Source of the DNA: Cloeon dipterum
Lineage: Eukaryota; Arthropoda; Insecta; Ephemeroptera; Baetidae
Direction of reading: 5' to 3'
DNA length: 64,000 nt
Assembly: GCF_949628265.1 (NCBI RefSeq)
Contig: NC_088787.1
Location: 5,322,501 to 5,386,500 of the forward strand
A model generated the notes under the pieces. The model did not search any database. It was not told where the DNA came from and worked only from the letters and a program-made list of their open reading frames with translations. The translations under genes were made by a program, and so were the position numbers. This document shows, in pieces, positions 12,601-24,074 of the stretch (the first letter of the stretch is position 1; each line of letters begins with the position of its first letter).

Positions 12601-13163
12601 GTTAATGTTAATTCCCATTTAGTGAAATTTCCTTTTTTTTTAAATTTATGAGTGGATAACATGGAGCCCGCAGAGGAGTTTTGGCCCAATGTGGCCATGT
12701 TTTCGCCTCCCCGCACCGAGGTCTTTAATCGAAACCCCAGACATTTGTCCATAAAACCGCTGGAAAGGTGCGAAAACCAACAAGTATATATTATGGCGAT
12801 TGCTCCCAGCCCGTTAAGCTATTTGAGCAATTCGAGTTACTATATAAAAACCTTTAGCCATCTGCTGACATTAGGGAGTAGATATTTGATCCCCGAACTG
12901 CTCAAATATCTCCCATTATTGCTTTGAAACTATATATAGATGAGAATGCCTTAACAATGCGATAGCCATATATTATGGTTTCATCCAAAAAATTGTGTTT
13001 AGGTAAAATACGTTTGAAAATTGTCAACTAACCAACTGAAAGAGGGCAAAAAATTTGAGAAAAAATGCTTACACGGAGCTGGAAAGTAGGCGTTGCTCTC
13101 ATTGTCAGACGTTTGTGCGGCGCAAAGCGCGAGGCCGAGGAGGACGAGAAGTCCAAGCCTCAT
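9678..13163 (-). CDS. SP2: secreted serine protease with N-terminal pseudoprotease domain
   Basis: Twelve exons: complement(join(9678..9898,9957..10116,10176..10340,10396..10496,10553..10723,10783..10959,11011..11127,11863..11881,11946..12125,12203..12231,12365..12517,13073..13163)), 527 aa, all phases consistent. Signal peptide in exon 1. Residues about 30-245 are a degenerate chymotrypsin-fold domain: TCNEQLIA in place of CGG, ALGMEVKC in place of LTAAHC, PICLF, ILCVE and GRYFLRGI are visible, and the triad is absent. After a RPIPQTKQP linker comes a full S1 domain: activation site LR/IVGG (cut before residue 276), His315 in AAHC, Asp364 in SDVGL and Ser463 in GDSGG. The residue six before Ser is Thr, so trypsin-like Asp189 specificity is not expected. 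It is the tandem paralogue of SP1 with the same exon plan. Such proteases usually act extracellularly in immune or developmental cascades; the exact role cannot be told. Confidence 0.9.
11455..11565. mobile_element. 111-bp MITE with perfect 15-bp terminal inverted repeats
   Basis: Begins GGGGCGGATCACGGC and ends GCCGTGATCCGCCCC. It is flanked by TAT on both sides (11452-11454 and 11566-11568), consistent with a 2-3 bp target duplication. It lies in SP2 intron 6 (between the 19-nt microexon and the next downstream exon) and is absent from SP1. A second copy is at 41141-41232. Confidence 0.85.
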
Positions 13164-16100
13164 CGTGATTTCTTCTCTGCACGCGCGATGGACCAGGGCT
13201 GCTGCTGCGACCGTCGCGCACAGCACTCCCAGTCAGATTAAATTATTATCAAGTGTCGGCAGTAAAAACGATACTTTTGGTCCATTTGCCCCCCAGTTGG
13301 CGACTGATCTCTATGAAGTGCGTCATTCCGTTATCGCTCCAAATTGCCACACTCTTTCTTTTTTGCTAACTCTAATTATTTTTATTTAACTGTGTTCATT
13401 AGTAATTAATTTTAATTTAATGCTCCCTTTTGGTTATGTTATGTACTTAATTAAGGAATAAAATACGTCTTTTAAAGCCCTACTAATTTAGCAAACCTCC
13501 CCCTTTATTTAAAATAATTTTTTTACGTTTTTTGATGGGTTTACGTAAGGTTGCAGTTTCGATTATCTTGTCGCTGTTTGGTGGAGGGCGCAAGGGTCAA
13601 GTTCAATATCAAGCCAGCCAGACTCGCATAATTATGAGTCATTCGATCTTGACCTTGTTTTCATCACGAGTGCACGTGATTCTCATTGCCAGTATAGGAG
13701 CTCTGTTTCAGCTGAACACAAAATCAGCAAAAATTGGCTTTTAGAGCTGACTTTACATTTTTTTTATTCTTAAAATAACAAGCGCTTCACCAGCCCAATG
13801 GGCCCTCGGGCTCCCCGCGCCCTCCGACCGTCGAGAAAATCGCGCCGCACGCGTTTTTGCTTCGTTTTTTTGCTATTTGGATTGGATCATGATGAAAAAA
13901 ACCAAACAATTGCCGAGTGGATGTTGAAAATCTCGAAATAATTGGCGTAGTGTGAAAATTGTTGTTGGATAAATCGTGAAAAGATGCTCTGGAACCGATA
14001 TCAGGGTGCGGTAACCTGTCAAAGGCCGTCAGGGTGGATGGGGCTAAAAATATTGGCCTCAAATGTATGAATAAATGTGCTCGTAAACGCATTAAAACCC
14101 GGCCGCGGACAGGATTAACCTGAAAAAGGTCGTTTGGGCATCTCATTTTAAAGTAGAATAAAATGCCTATTTGAGAAGGGGTCGTGGTCGACGATCGGCC
14201 GAATTTTAACTGAAATAAAACTAATTTCCGTTTGCACGACCGGCAGCGTAGACTAAAATCAGTGAGCTTTTGCACGACTGATGAAAAGAACGGCCGCGTG
14301 TGCACGTTGCATGCACATCTCCGCGAGTAAAATAGTGCGAAAAATCGTAATACAATATTTTCAGCACAGTCCCAATGAACAAACTCGAGATTTGAGATTC
14401 TTTTAGCTCCCCCGGTGTGATTAAATCCGAAAAAGGGAATGAAATTGGGCAAGAAGTCGGCGGCGCCGATGTGCCAATGGCAGTGGGAACACTTTATATT
14501 GTTGTCGTTTCGTTTGGCGTAATTTTTGTATTCTTAATTGCTGTTGTTCTGTTTGCGCATGCATGTTTTAATTCTACATTCTTGCATTTTCGTCAAAACA
14601 AAATTGATTCCGGGGTAAGTGTGAAAGTTAAGAGAGGGGATTGATAAGGGCAAGAATTGAAAATTATTTTAATTGTTGATCGATGATGTTCTGCAATTTT
14701 CAATAACAAAAAAGGACATTTTCCTACATACAATAAAAATATAAATTTTGCCAATTTTCTCCAAATTTTCCAGCACTAAGGTCAATTTTGGCTTAAATTG
14801 AACCCTAAGGAATGAGTTCGTGCATTTTCAGTATCAATCCTCTTTAAAATCAAATCAATTTATGTGATTTTAAACTTTATTCAACAATGCGAATGAAAAC
14901 GCTGGCTGTCCTTGAGCTCAGGTGACGTGACCTGATGAGGTCACCTGGCAATGATTATTTGCGATATGGCCCAGGAGGTCCACCGATAGGCTGAAGAGGC
15001 TGCCGGCCGCGCGCAATTGCAGTTTGTTAAACTCTCGTGCCTTTCGCGCGTCCTTTTCGCCGGTTTAATCAAATGAAATGCACATGCGGCGCGTCCCAAT
15101 GTTTAACTCCATATAAGAATAAAAGTTTTTTCGGAAAAACCCGCAAAATACTAGCTTATTTTTGCAATGCAACGAGTTTTCCGGGAATATGCGGGTTTTT
15201 GTGAACCATTAGGGATGTGCAAAACCGATTATCGATTATTTTTTCTTTTGCCTGTATGATGTCGGGATTTTGAATTGAATTCATAGTTTATTTCACCAGA
15301 AGAGCAACTTAGATCATAAATCACATACCAATAATTGGACAGATCGTGACGAAAGAGATCGAAATTAAGCGAAAAACTCTTTGACAAACTCTATAATTTG
15401 TCAAGCAGTTAGGCAATATCCGAACTTTAATTGTTTGACAGACCTGATTTCATTATTGCTCATTGTAGAATTTGCTTAGTCCCCAAAACAATATAGAGCC
15501 AACAATGCAAAAATATTTAATCTTTAGCGGACTGTTAATTGTAAGTTCTACTTTAACTTTTTCACTCAAACAATTATTTTTGTTTAAGTATTTTGACCTA
15601 TCTGTGCGACTTTAATTAAATTTTAACTGTATAAAAATACTTCAACACGATTAAAACATTCCACAAGAGCTAATAGTGATATGAAAATTTAAAATTGCTT
15701 TCGGCAAAATGTTACAAATTTTAATTTTTAATATCCTAAATGAACTTCTATTGCTTTTCCAATTAAAAAATGTAGCATAGAAAAATATATAATTTATCGC
15801 GAATATAGGAACAGGAAACCACATATGAAACCGATTATTTGATAGATTATTTGACTAGAAACCGATTATAAAACCGATTATTCGCCTCTGAATTTCCGAC
15901 TATAATAATCGATTATTTCTTTGCCAAATCGACTATTTTTGCACATCCCTAGTGAACCCTGGTTTTGACAGTGTGTTGTCTTCTTTTATTTTTTAGCTTT
16001 AGCACACATCATTCACTCATACGAGGATAATTCATTTCTTTTCCAATCCTAGTAAATATGTTTTTCGACTGAAATATTTATGAAATATGTTATTAGTCTT

Positions 16101-17221
16101 GAAGTTTTGCGAGAGAAACTCCAAGTCCCTCGTTCCGATAAGTTTAATTTTATTTTTTATCTCCTCTCTCATTGTCAGTGCCCGCCACTCCTATTGTTTT
16201 TGCTTTCCGCCGAGCATGCGTCTCACGCCGCTTGCATAGCTTCGAGTGATTTAATTAAAAATTGCTCTGTCTCATTCCAGCTGGCCACGCCTCCAACCAG
16301 ACGTGAGCACTATTTAGGTGTTTTTTCCGTTTAAATCATCTAAATTATAATTTATACCCATTTTAAATTATTTTACCATGCTTCAACTACTACATTTACG
16401 GCGGCGGCTGGCGGGACCGGATCAACCGATTTTTTTCCCAACGGCTGCGGCTGGCGGCTACCCACGTGACCACGAAATACACCTTCCATAATGTCGTAAC
16501 TTTTCTTAATTAATATATAGCCGCACGCCACGGTGTGGCATTGATGCTATTTTTTTTCTGCAATCAATTAGAAGGCGCGGCTTTAGTAGCGAGACTCGGC
16601 GCCCGGCGGAAAGAGAAAAAGAGCAGAGCAGCCGCGCTTTTATATTATATATACGCGGCGGCCAAGGAACTCTGTGATAAAATGTTACAATTTCAGGTCA
16701 GTCATATCTATAAATAAATAATTTAATTAGTTTATTTAAAAGCTGAGAGACAATTAAATGGAAATTAACGAATTTCGACACTGAGGACCCTTTGAGGATT
16801 CGCGTCGGTTAAATTTTTTATTTAAATTTGCAAGAGGAGGCGATATTGGTTGCACTTTGGCCGTATTTCTCGGCGAGAAGAAGATGAAGAGGCTGAGATT
16901 TGGGCCAGAGTCCGCAACGGCGCCCCACTGATGACTTATGATGGATGAAAGGTCACCGACTTGACCTCATTCTCTTCTCTCAAATGTGTGATAAGCCCAA
17001 ATAATATCGTGTTTGTGGGTTTAACATTGAAAGCCGAGAAATGAAAACTTTTTAATCAGATCTATATTGAAAAATCGAAAAAATCACAACAAATATTTAG
17101 TGAGAGATATATTATGCTGTCTAGCTACATTTTTCTATTGAATAACTATTAATCCTCTCGGTTGTGGCAGTTTCCCCAGCAGACGTCGAAGATTTTGTCA
17201 TCGGAATAGACAAGCTGCGGA
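13164..17221. other. Intergenic between SP2 and yellow A
   Basis: No gene found. The region contains the SP2 upstream block shared with SP1, a dispersed-repeat copy (13930-14215), a hAT-like element (15210-15951), and the right half of the protease duplication up to about 17150. The last 70 bases are leftover yellow-A stalk-like sequence. A 75-codon frame at 14417-14644 has a hydrophobic stretch but no support. Confidence 0.6.
15210..15951. mobile_element. Non-autonomous hAT-like element, 742 bp
   Basis: Perfect 15-bp inverted ends: TAGGGATGTGCAAAA and TTTTGCACATCCCTA, followed inward by further GATTAT-rich sub-repeats. It is flanked by GTGAACCAT (left) and GTGAACCCT (right), an imperfect target duplication close to the 8 bp typical of hAT elements. 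No transposase frame inside. It is absent from the corresponding part of duplicate unit 1. Confidence 0.8.
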
Positions 17222-19846
17222 TCATTCTGTGCTTGTAACAGGCGTTGCATTGGTCTCTTTGGAAATGGTAGGTGTAACTGAAATAAGAATAAATCGACAC
17301 GATGTCATTTATTTATACGAAGATATTCTAACCGTCATAGAGAATTGAATTTTTAATCAATTAATTAAATAGAGTCTTAGAGGAGCTTTAAAATAATTGT
17401 TTTGTGTTTGTTAGATTAATTAATAATGGGGGCGCTGATTCTTGGTTTGGTTTTCAGACAGTGTAAAATTTTACACACAAAACTTGAAATTATTAGGGAA
17501 AAATTGCTCTTTGCCTGGCTTTGAATACAAAAAAAAATATCTAGCATTTAAAATAAGTGAATTGAACTGTGTTCTTAGGAAACTTACCTGGTGAGGACTC
17601 GAAGATGTAAGATTTTGCACCGACTGCAGCCTTCAAAATCCTGAATCTTGGCTTTTTGTCCTTATCAAACAAAGTCATCCAAAGAGTTCCATTTTGGTCC
17701 AAGGCAAGAGTAAACGGCAAAACAGTATCCTGTCTAGCGACCTAAAACAAGCAACGCACCGAATCAAAATGACTAAAAATTGCTGAGTGAAAGTTTAGAG
17801 AAATCGATTGCCAGAGGGTTAAATTTCAAGTTCCAAAAAACAATAACAAGGACAGCAAAAAGCGGCAATTTACTAATAGACAATCAACCTCAAACAAGAG
17901 ACAATCTCGGGAATTTGTTATTTGAACGGTCCGATCGATAAATATTGCGCAGTGGACAAAAAATTGATGGAAGATCCAAAAACTCGTTACAATATCAAAC
18001 TATCGAGGCGCTTTATTGTTTCAAAATAAAAACAAAATTATCTATTCTGACTTACCTCATAAAAGCGTTGCTCCTGAAATGGCTGGGAAGTGTTCCAAGA
18101 GGACGTGTAAGTCCTCCCCATAAATGCGGCATACATGATCCCCTGGGTGTCCATCAGCATTCTGTATGGTCTCGAATTCCACTTTCCAATAAGTTTCGGA
18201 TTGGCAGTTCGAGTTCCATTGCGGAGTGCGGCAACGGATATTGAATAGAGTTCTTCTGAGTTCCATTTGCTGAGGTAGAGCTGTCTTGGTTCCTTTTTAG
18301 GGGACAGGGCAATGGACAAAAACTCGATTCCTGGCGTGTGAACAATCCAGGATTCATTTCTCTCCAAACTAAACACGGTGATGCGCTGTTCACCCCACTG
18401 CGAGAGGAAGGCCAAGGTTTCGCTGGGCGTTTCGTCGAGCACCAAGTCATACATGCGTTTTTGTACAAGAAACTGATGAATTAGTTTGGTGTCATCTCCG
18501 TTAGACAAATCAATCGTCCATAGTTTTGCATTGCAATTGTTGCTACCCTGATCGAGCACCCACAGCCTGCCAAGAGAGTCCACTTCCAGCCCTTTTGCTT
18601 CTTGAATTCTGTTGCAGTTTCTATTATATTCCTGAAAAAAGAGAAATTGTTTGGCTCTTTTAAACGAGAGGTGGTCAATAACTGAATATTTTTACTTAGA
18701 CGTGGCCAGGCCAACGAGTGAACTTTTTTGCAACTATATTAATAATAGAGATAATTAGGGCGACCCCACCGGGGGCCAGGTTGCGATCTGTGTTGGTTTC
18801 CCGCTTGCGAGAAATCAATATGGTGCCTCGAAAAAATTGAGGCCTATCAGGAGACAGTCCAGCGGCCAATCAGAAGCGTAAAAAAAGAGGTGTGTGCCGC
18901 CCTAATAATTACATTCCCGCGTATTTTGTTACATTTCCATATTAGACATCTACTAATGGTCGATTCGCCAATTGCCGGGCTAAGCAGCTGTTAGTAAACA
19001 AATAACAACAAAAATATTTAGTCAGCTTGAAAAATTCGCCCATTTTGAAGCTGCGCAGTAAACTTGTGCGCATCTTAAGCGTGCGCAGTATGTTCATATC
19101 GCTTTCTAATCTCAGTGAGAGGTCAAAACGCATCACTGCGCATTCGTGACCAAATTTAAAACCTTCTGCGCAGTCGTAATAGCTGGGCGACCCCTGTCAC
19201 CAAATCCGTACAAATCATGCTAACATACGGCGTATCACTTTATTCTTATTTTATTATTTCAAAGCATATTTTTCTAGGCTTTGCAACAATTCAAATTTTG
19301 CGAAGGTATAGTAATCTCTATAGAAAGTGAAAATTCCGTCTCGCTGGCTATGCGCGCTGCGCTTTTAATGCAACAAAAGTGACGCAAAACCGCAGCCACG
19401 CATAGATTAACGAATATTATCAGAAAATAAAAGGTAAACCATGGACATTTATTTGAAAACATATCACTTTAAAGAAGGAAAACCCATATTAAACTACGAA
19501 ACGACCATTTATTTTTGCTACTTACATTCATCTCCCACGAAGGGAATGGGGTGAACTTCGGGGGTGCAGAGGACGACGCGCTGCTTGTCGGTAAAGACAC
19601 CAGAGTTGCCGGAATATTTATATTGTATTTATTCAGGCTGAGGAAGATCCTTGTTCCGTAGACAGCTATGTAATGAGGATAAATGTTCTCTGGTGTAAAA
19701 CCCCCAGTTTTCAAGGCTTGTGTCCTGCTCGCTTCGGACGGCCACTCGAAATCCAATTCATCCCACTGGAAGACCTGAGTGAAGTTGGCGGCGGTTACCA
19801 GGGATGAAAGGCCGAGCAAGAAAATGGCGCTCAGGAGCGGAGACAT
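17222..19846 (-). CDS. Yellow/MRJP-like protein A (secreted, no membrane anchor)
   Basis: Four exons: complement(join(17222..17277,17588..17741,18056..18631,19526..19846)), 368 aa. A signal peptide (SAIFLLGLSSLVTA) is followed by the MRJP/yellow domain: FEWPSEASRTQAL near residue 35, GRLWVLDQG near 130, DLVLDETP, then SIALSP and a PYRMLMD stretch. Several N-x-S/T sites are present. Yellow proteins are secreted beta-propeller proteins linked to pigmentation, dopamine metabolism or nutrition; which applies here is unknown. The start was chosen by alignment with B and C. Exon 4 is short and stops after a Thr-rich stretch. The next 70 bases still resemble the stalk-coding DNA of gene C, but transmembrane and tail coding are gone. 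Gene A therefore looks like a shortened member of the cluster. Confidence 0.88.
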
Positions 19847-22046
19847 GCTTACAGCCTCTTCCAACTGTTCAAAGAAGGCACGGAAACAAACAAAAAAACG
19901 ACACAGGTGTAAAATCATGAATAAATTATTTTCGAGCTAAGATATTTTTGATATGAATATTAGCTTATAGATTCTATTTCATTCACTATGTGAGCAGTTA
20001 TTTGCGAGATTGGAGGTCGATTAGACGCGATTTTTCAGCGTTGAAATTTTTAGGTGGCAGTCATATTTGCTTAAAGTACTTGTTAATAGATGGTGAAATT
20101 CCAAATTTGAAGCTCGGGAATGGGGGCGTTCCCTATTTTTTTGGTATCTCAAAAATACCCAAAAAACGAATTCTGTTAATGAATTCTAAACTGCAACTCT
20201 TGACTGCGTTGAGGTATCACCTTGAAATTTTCACTGCCTAACTTAGTTTTCGATTCTGAACAACTTAAGCATTTACAAAAAATTCGCAGGTCGAAGGTCA
20301 AGGTCACCTTTTGCGACCTTTTCTTGAAAATTCAAAATTAAGGGATGATAGCCCCCTACGATTTTGTTGGGGTTCAGGGCTGAAATGTAGCCCGTGAAAT
20401 TCTGCACAAGTACACCAAGTTTCATAGGTGCAATCGCGATAGTTTTGCTGCAATTTGAATTTGAAGTTTGAAAACCTGCTCGAGGCCGCTTGACCGCGCA
20501 TGCACTCAGAGCGGCGAGTTCGCCTCTCGTTCTTCAAGTTGATTTTTTCGCATTTCACTTGCTTAGAAACACCAAGAGGGCCTAGGGTAGACCAAGGAAG
20601 GTCGAAATCGACCTTCAGGGTCTGACCCTGACGTGACCCTGAGATAAAAAAATTCGAAAATTTCCAATTTCATCGAACTTGGTGTCTTTTCATAGGGTTT
20701 CACCACCGTACAGCTCAAATATACAGCCAAAATTGCCGAATGAAAATCCTGAAACCGGAAAATCCAAGAATTCAAAAGCAGTCTGTCGGGACAAGTTTTT
20801 TAAGGCAAACACTTCTCCGCTTACCGTTTTTTATGTGGCGATAGTGTGCGAGATGCGCGAGACGGCTGTGCGGCCTCGTTCACGTCGAATGATTGCCGAT
20901 CCGCAATCGCCGCTCGCTTTTTTGATAACAGTGTGTTCTGTGTTGTGCATGATTTATCCATTTCCACCGAAATTACGTAATGATGCCAAGGGAATGATGA
21001 ATTTTAAGCCGTGAAAAAGTGACCAAAAGCGTTTTTTTGTTTTCCTAAATTTCTTTCCGCACGGGAGTCTACTTTTACTCAACGTCATAAAGGACAAAAT
21101 ATAATCTTTTTTCTTTATTACTACCTGAAAAAACAAGGAGCGCCAGACATGTGAGGAACAAAAAATCGATCCATTAAAAAGATTCTATTGGAAATTCTGT
21201 AATTATCTTCATCGGAAAGAGTTTTTGATCCAGTTTTTAACATTTAAATTAACCACAACTAGAGGTTTTTATATGAAATGAAATATTTGCCGGAGTAAAG
21301 TGAATGCGCACAAAAAATGAGCTGTGCACAGGTTGGCCTTAATGATTTTTAGGTATTAACTGGAAGATGGCGCCACAAATACAATTTCGAATATAGGCAA
21401 TTTTGCAAAGCCTCAGTATACTTGACCACATTACCACATTGTGCCTACACCCCTGCTTTTCGATCAAATATGCCTACTATTTTAGAGCACGATATTCGAG
21501 AGCGCTGCTGAGAGGAAACAACTATTATCTTAACCGCAGAAACAAGCGAGTATAAATGAATGCTGAAAACTGGAAAGGAAACAAACTGCAGATATTTTGC
21601 AAGCAATCCAGCTAAAAAACAACTAATTTTTTTGCCTGTCGTATAATAGAAATAATTTAGAAAGAAAAAATCGATAAAATTTACATTTTTCAACAAGTTT
21701 TCATTGAGGACGTAAAAATTTACCAAAATAAAAACCATCATTTGATCCAAAGAATCCAGATACGTTTGATTTTATTTCTTCCTGAAGTTAAAAAACAATT
21801 AGCGTTCAACGTTTAATTTTTTATTGATGGCTTCTATTTTTTTAAGCAAATGTTTTATGCTATGGAAATAATAGCCAGCAGTTTATTCATGCTAAATCTA
21901 CGGAATGGTTTAACAGAAAATACCTAGAATTAACAAGATTATTTTTTTAATTTTTCTAAAAGTAAATACAGGCTAAGGATATGCGTCTATAAACCGCAAC
22001 ATATGTTATGTATTAATATTTACATTCATTTTTAGAACCTCTAGTT
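19847..22046. other. Intergenic between yellow A and B
   Basis: No gene seen. A block at about 20780-20950 (CGCTTACCG, ATAGTGTGCGAGA, GATAACAGTGTG) recurs upstream of yellow B at 24810-24970, so it may hold a shared promoter or 5' untranslated exon. The remainder is AT-rich with scattered short ORFs. Confidence 0.5.
20780..20950 (-). promoter_or_regulatory. Conserved block upstream of yellow A (also at 24810-24970 upstream of B)
   Basis: Both copies share CTTACCG, a GTGCGAGA motif, GATTGCCG, CCGCTCGC and TGATAACAGTGTGT in the same order, 0.75-1.1 kb upstream of each start codon. The TGATAA core is a GATA-factor consensus. This could equally be residual duplicated DNA. Confidence 0.35.
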
Positions 22047-24074
22047 TTATGACAGGATTTTCAGGTACTGCGCTGACTCGGAAGTGGTTTCTTCACAATG
22101 CGGTGTTATGGGAGGTGCCGGTGCGACGTAATCATCCTGTTCTTCCGGTTCAGCAGGGCCGACGTCGTCGTACTCAACTGGAGCATGAGGCGCCTCTCCA
22201 AATTCCTCGAAAGTCCTCGGCCTCACCGGCATTGATTTTACTTTCTTCACACAGCACGGGCTATGGCATATCGGCTTCTCGTAGGGATCCACAGGAGGGG
22301 GTGTGCAAGGGGGCCGGTGGTATATGACTTCATCGTACAGCCCTTCGTCATCGTATCCGGTCAGAACGGAAGTTGCGGCGACAATTCTCGAGTTTTCATT
22401 TTGAACTTCCTGGTTTTCACGCAAAACGGACATTTGCTGGGCTTCGTTGGTGATTTTTGAAAGGGATTTCTTCCTCTTTTGTCTCAGATGGAGCCAATGA
22501 ATGATTAGACTCGACAGGATGACGGTAAATACGTTGGAGCAGATCAGAATGATATTAAACATTCGACATTGGTCCAATTCTTCTGTCAGGATGATACTCT
22601 CCTGCTCCTCAGGAACAGACAAGCTGCATCTTTCTGTAATGGTAACAGGAATTTGTGTTAGGTCTTTTGGGATGTATTCAGGAAGAAACTTACCTGGTGT
22701 GGAATCGAAGATATATGATTTTGCGCCGACTGCAACCTTCAAAAGCCTGTATCTTGGCCTTTTAAGAAAATCAACCTCCGTGATCCAAAGCGTTCCATTT
22801 TGGTCCAAGGCAAAAGTAAACGGCCAGTAAATATTCAGACCAGCGACCTAAAACCAAGCAATGCCCCGACCCAAAATGATTACCGTCTACAGAGTGCATG
22901 AAGGTTTCTTGAAGTTTGTTATTGAAATGTATAAAGCAGAGTGAAATATTTGATCAAAATATTTATCATTTGTACTGTCAGATCGCGTAATTCCTGTATA
23001 GAACAAAATTTGTTCGAGGATCCAAAAATTCTTATGTTATTTTAAACTGGTGCGACCTACCTCATAAAAATCCTGCTCTTCCAATGGCTGGGAAGTGTTC
23101 CAGAAGTGTATGTGTGTGTGTTTATTCGCCAAAAAGGCGACATACATGGTCCCGTGGTTGTCCATCAGCGTTCTATAAGAACTAATTCCAGTCCAGTTTC
23201 CGATTAAATTCGGTTGTGCAGTTAGAGTTCCGTTGCGAACTGCGTCAACGGAAATTGAATACAGCTCAGTGGAGTTGAAGTTGCCAATGTAGAGCTGTCT
23301 CGGTTCCATTTTAGGGGAAATGGCAATGGAATAGGCTCTTATTCCTGGCGTGTCCATGATCCAGGATTCTTTTCTTTTCAAACTAAACACGCCAATGTAT
23401 TGTTCATCCCACCGCGAGATGTAGGCCAAGGTTCCGTTCGGTGTTTCATCAAGCACCAAGTCGTGCATCCATTTTAGAAAAGGAAATCGATGAATTAGTT
23501 TGGTCTCGTCTTTGTTGGACAAGTTGATGGTCCAAAGTTTGGCATTGCAATTGTCACTACCCTGATCGAGCACCCACAGCCTCCCAAGAGAATCCACCTC
23601 CATTCCTCTTGCTCCTTCAATTTTGTTGCAGTCTCCCAATCCCTGCAAAAATATAAATTGATTGCATGGTTCTATTTTAAAACCGGGTCAACCGGGTTGC
23701 AGATTCTGAACAACTTTCCCCATTGAATATAATTTAATTTTGCTACTTACATGCATGTCCCACGAAGGAAATGCAGTGAGCTTCGGGGACACAGAGGTCG
23801 CGCTGCTCGTCGGCAAGGAGACCAGACTGACCGGTATGCCAGTGTTGTAGTATTCAGGGCTAATGAAGATCCTTGAACCGTGCACTGCCATGTAACGAGG
23901 TACAATATTCTCTAGTTTAAATTTTCCATCTTTCAAGGCCTGTTCCCTGCTCGCCTCTGACGGCCACTCGTAGTCAAAAAAATCCCACTGGAAGACTTGA
24001 GTGAAGTTAGCGGCGGTGGCAAGGGATGAAAGGCCAAGCAAGAAAATGGCGTACAAGAACGGAGTCATGCTCAT
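22047..24074 (-). CDS. Yellow/MRJP-like protein B with transmembrane helix and cytoplasmic tail
   Basis: Three exons: complement(join(22047..22847,23061..23642,23751..24074)), 568 aa (548 if an in-frame 60-nt intron, 22634..22693, is removed). Signal peptide (YAIFLLGLSSLATA), then the MRJP domain with YEWPSEASREQAL, GRLWVLDQGSDNC, DLVLDETPNGTLAY and SIAISP. After the propeller, a hydrophobic helix at about residues 396-418 (FNIILICSNVFTVILSSLII) is followed by a basic stop-transfer (RQKRKK) and a tail of about 140 residues. The tail carries YDDEG, LYDEVIYHRPPCTPPP, DPYEKP and EYDDVGP. Type I topology is predicted: propeller outside, tail inside. Known yellow proteins are secreted, so the anchor is unusual. 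The alternative start at 24068 gives two residues fewer. Confidence 0.88.

Larger units (their letters stand above)
1..17150. repeat. Tandem segmental duplication carrying SP1 and SP2
   Basis: Unit 1 (about 1-9660) and unit 2 (about 9670-17150) match in order: protease exons, first exon, a GC-rich block (7450-7530 and 13790-13870), a block starting AGAAGGCG (8378-8780 and 16570-16925), and an end block ending CTACATTTTTCTATTGA (about 9430-9636 and 16960-17141). Unit 1 has an extra 4 kb in SP1 intron 1; unit 2 has an extra hAT-like element. Similarity is judged by eye. Confidence 0.8.

Noticed and set aside
13787-14452. 221-codon minus-strand ORF
   Set aside because: It overlaps the dispersed repeat family and the GC-rich duplicate block; the unit 1 counterpart is broken, and no domain is visible.
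14417-14644. 75-codon ORF with a strong hydrophobic helix and a following GTAAGT
   Set aside because: No partner exon, no signal-peptide logic and no counterpart in unit 1. The hydrophobicity fits T-rich DNA.
22049-22830. Plus-strand ORFs opposite yellow B
   Set aside because: Shadows of the coding exon on the other strand.
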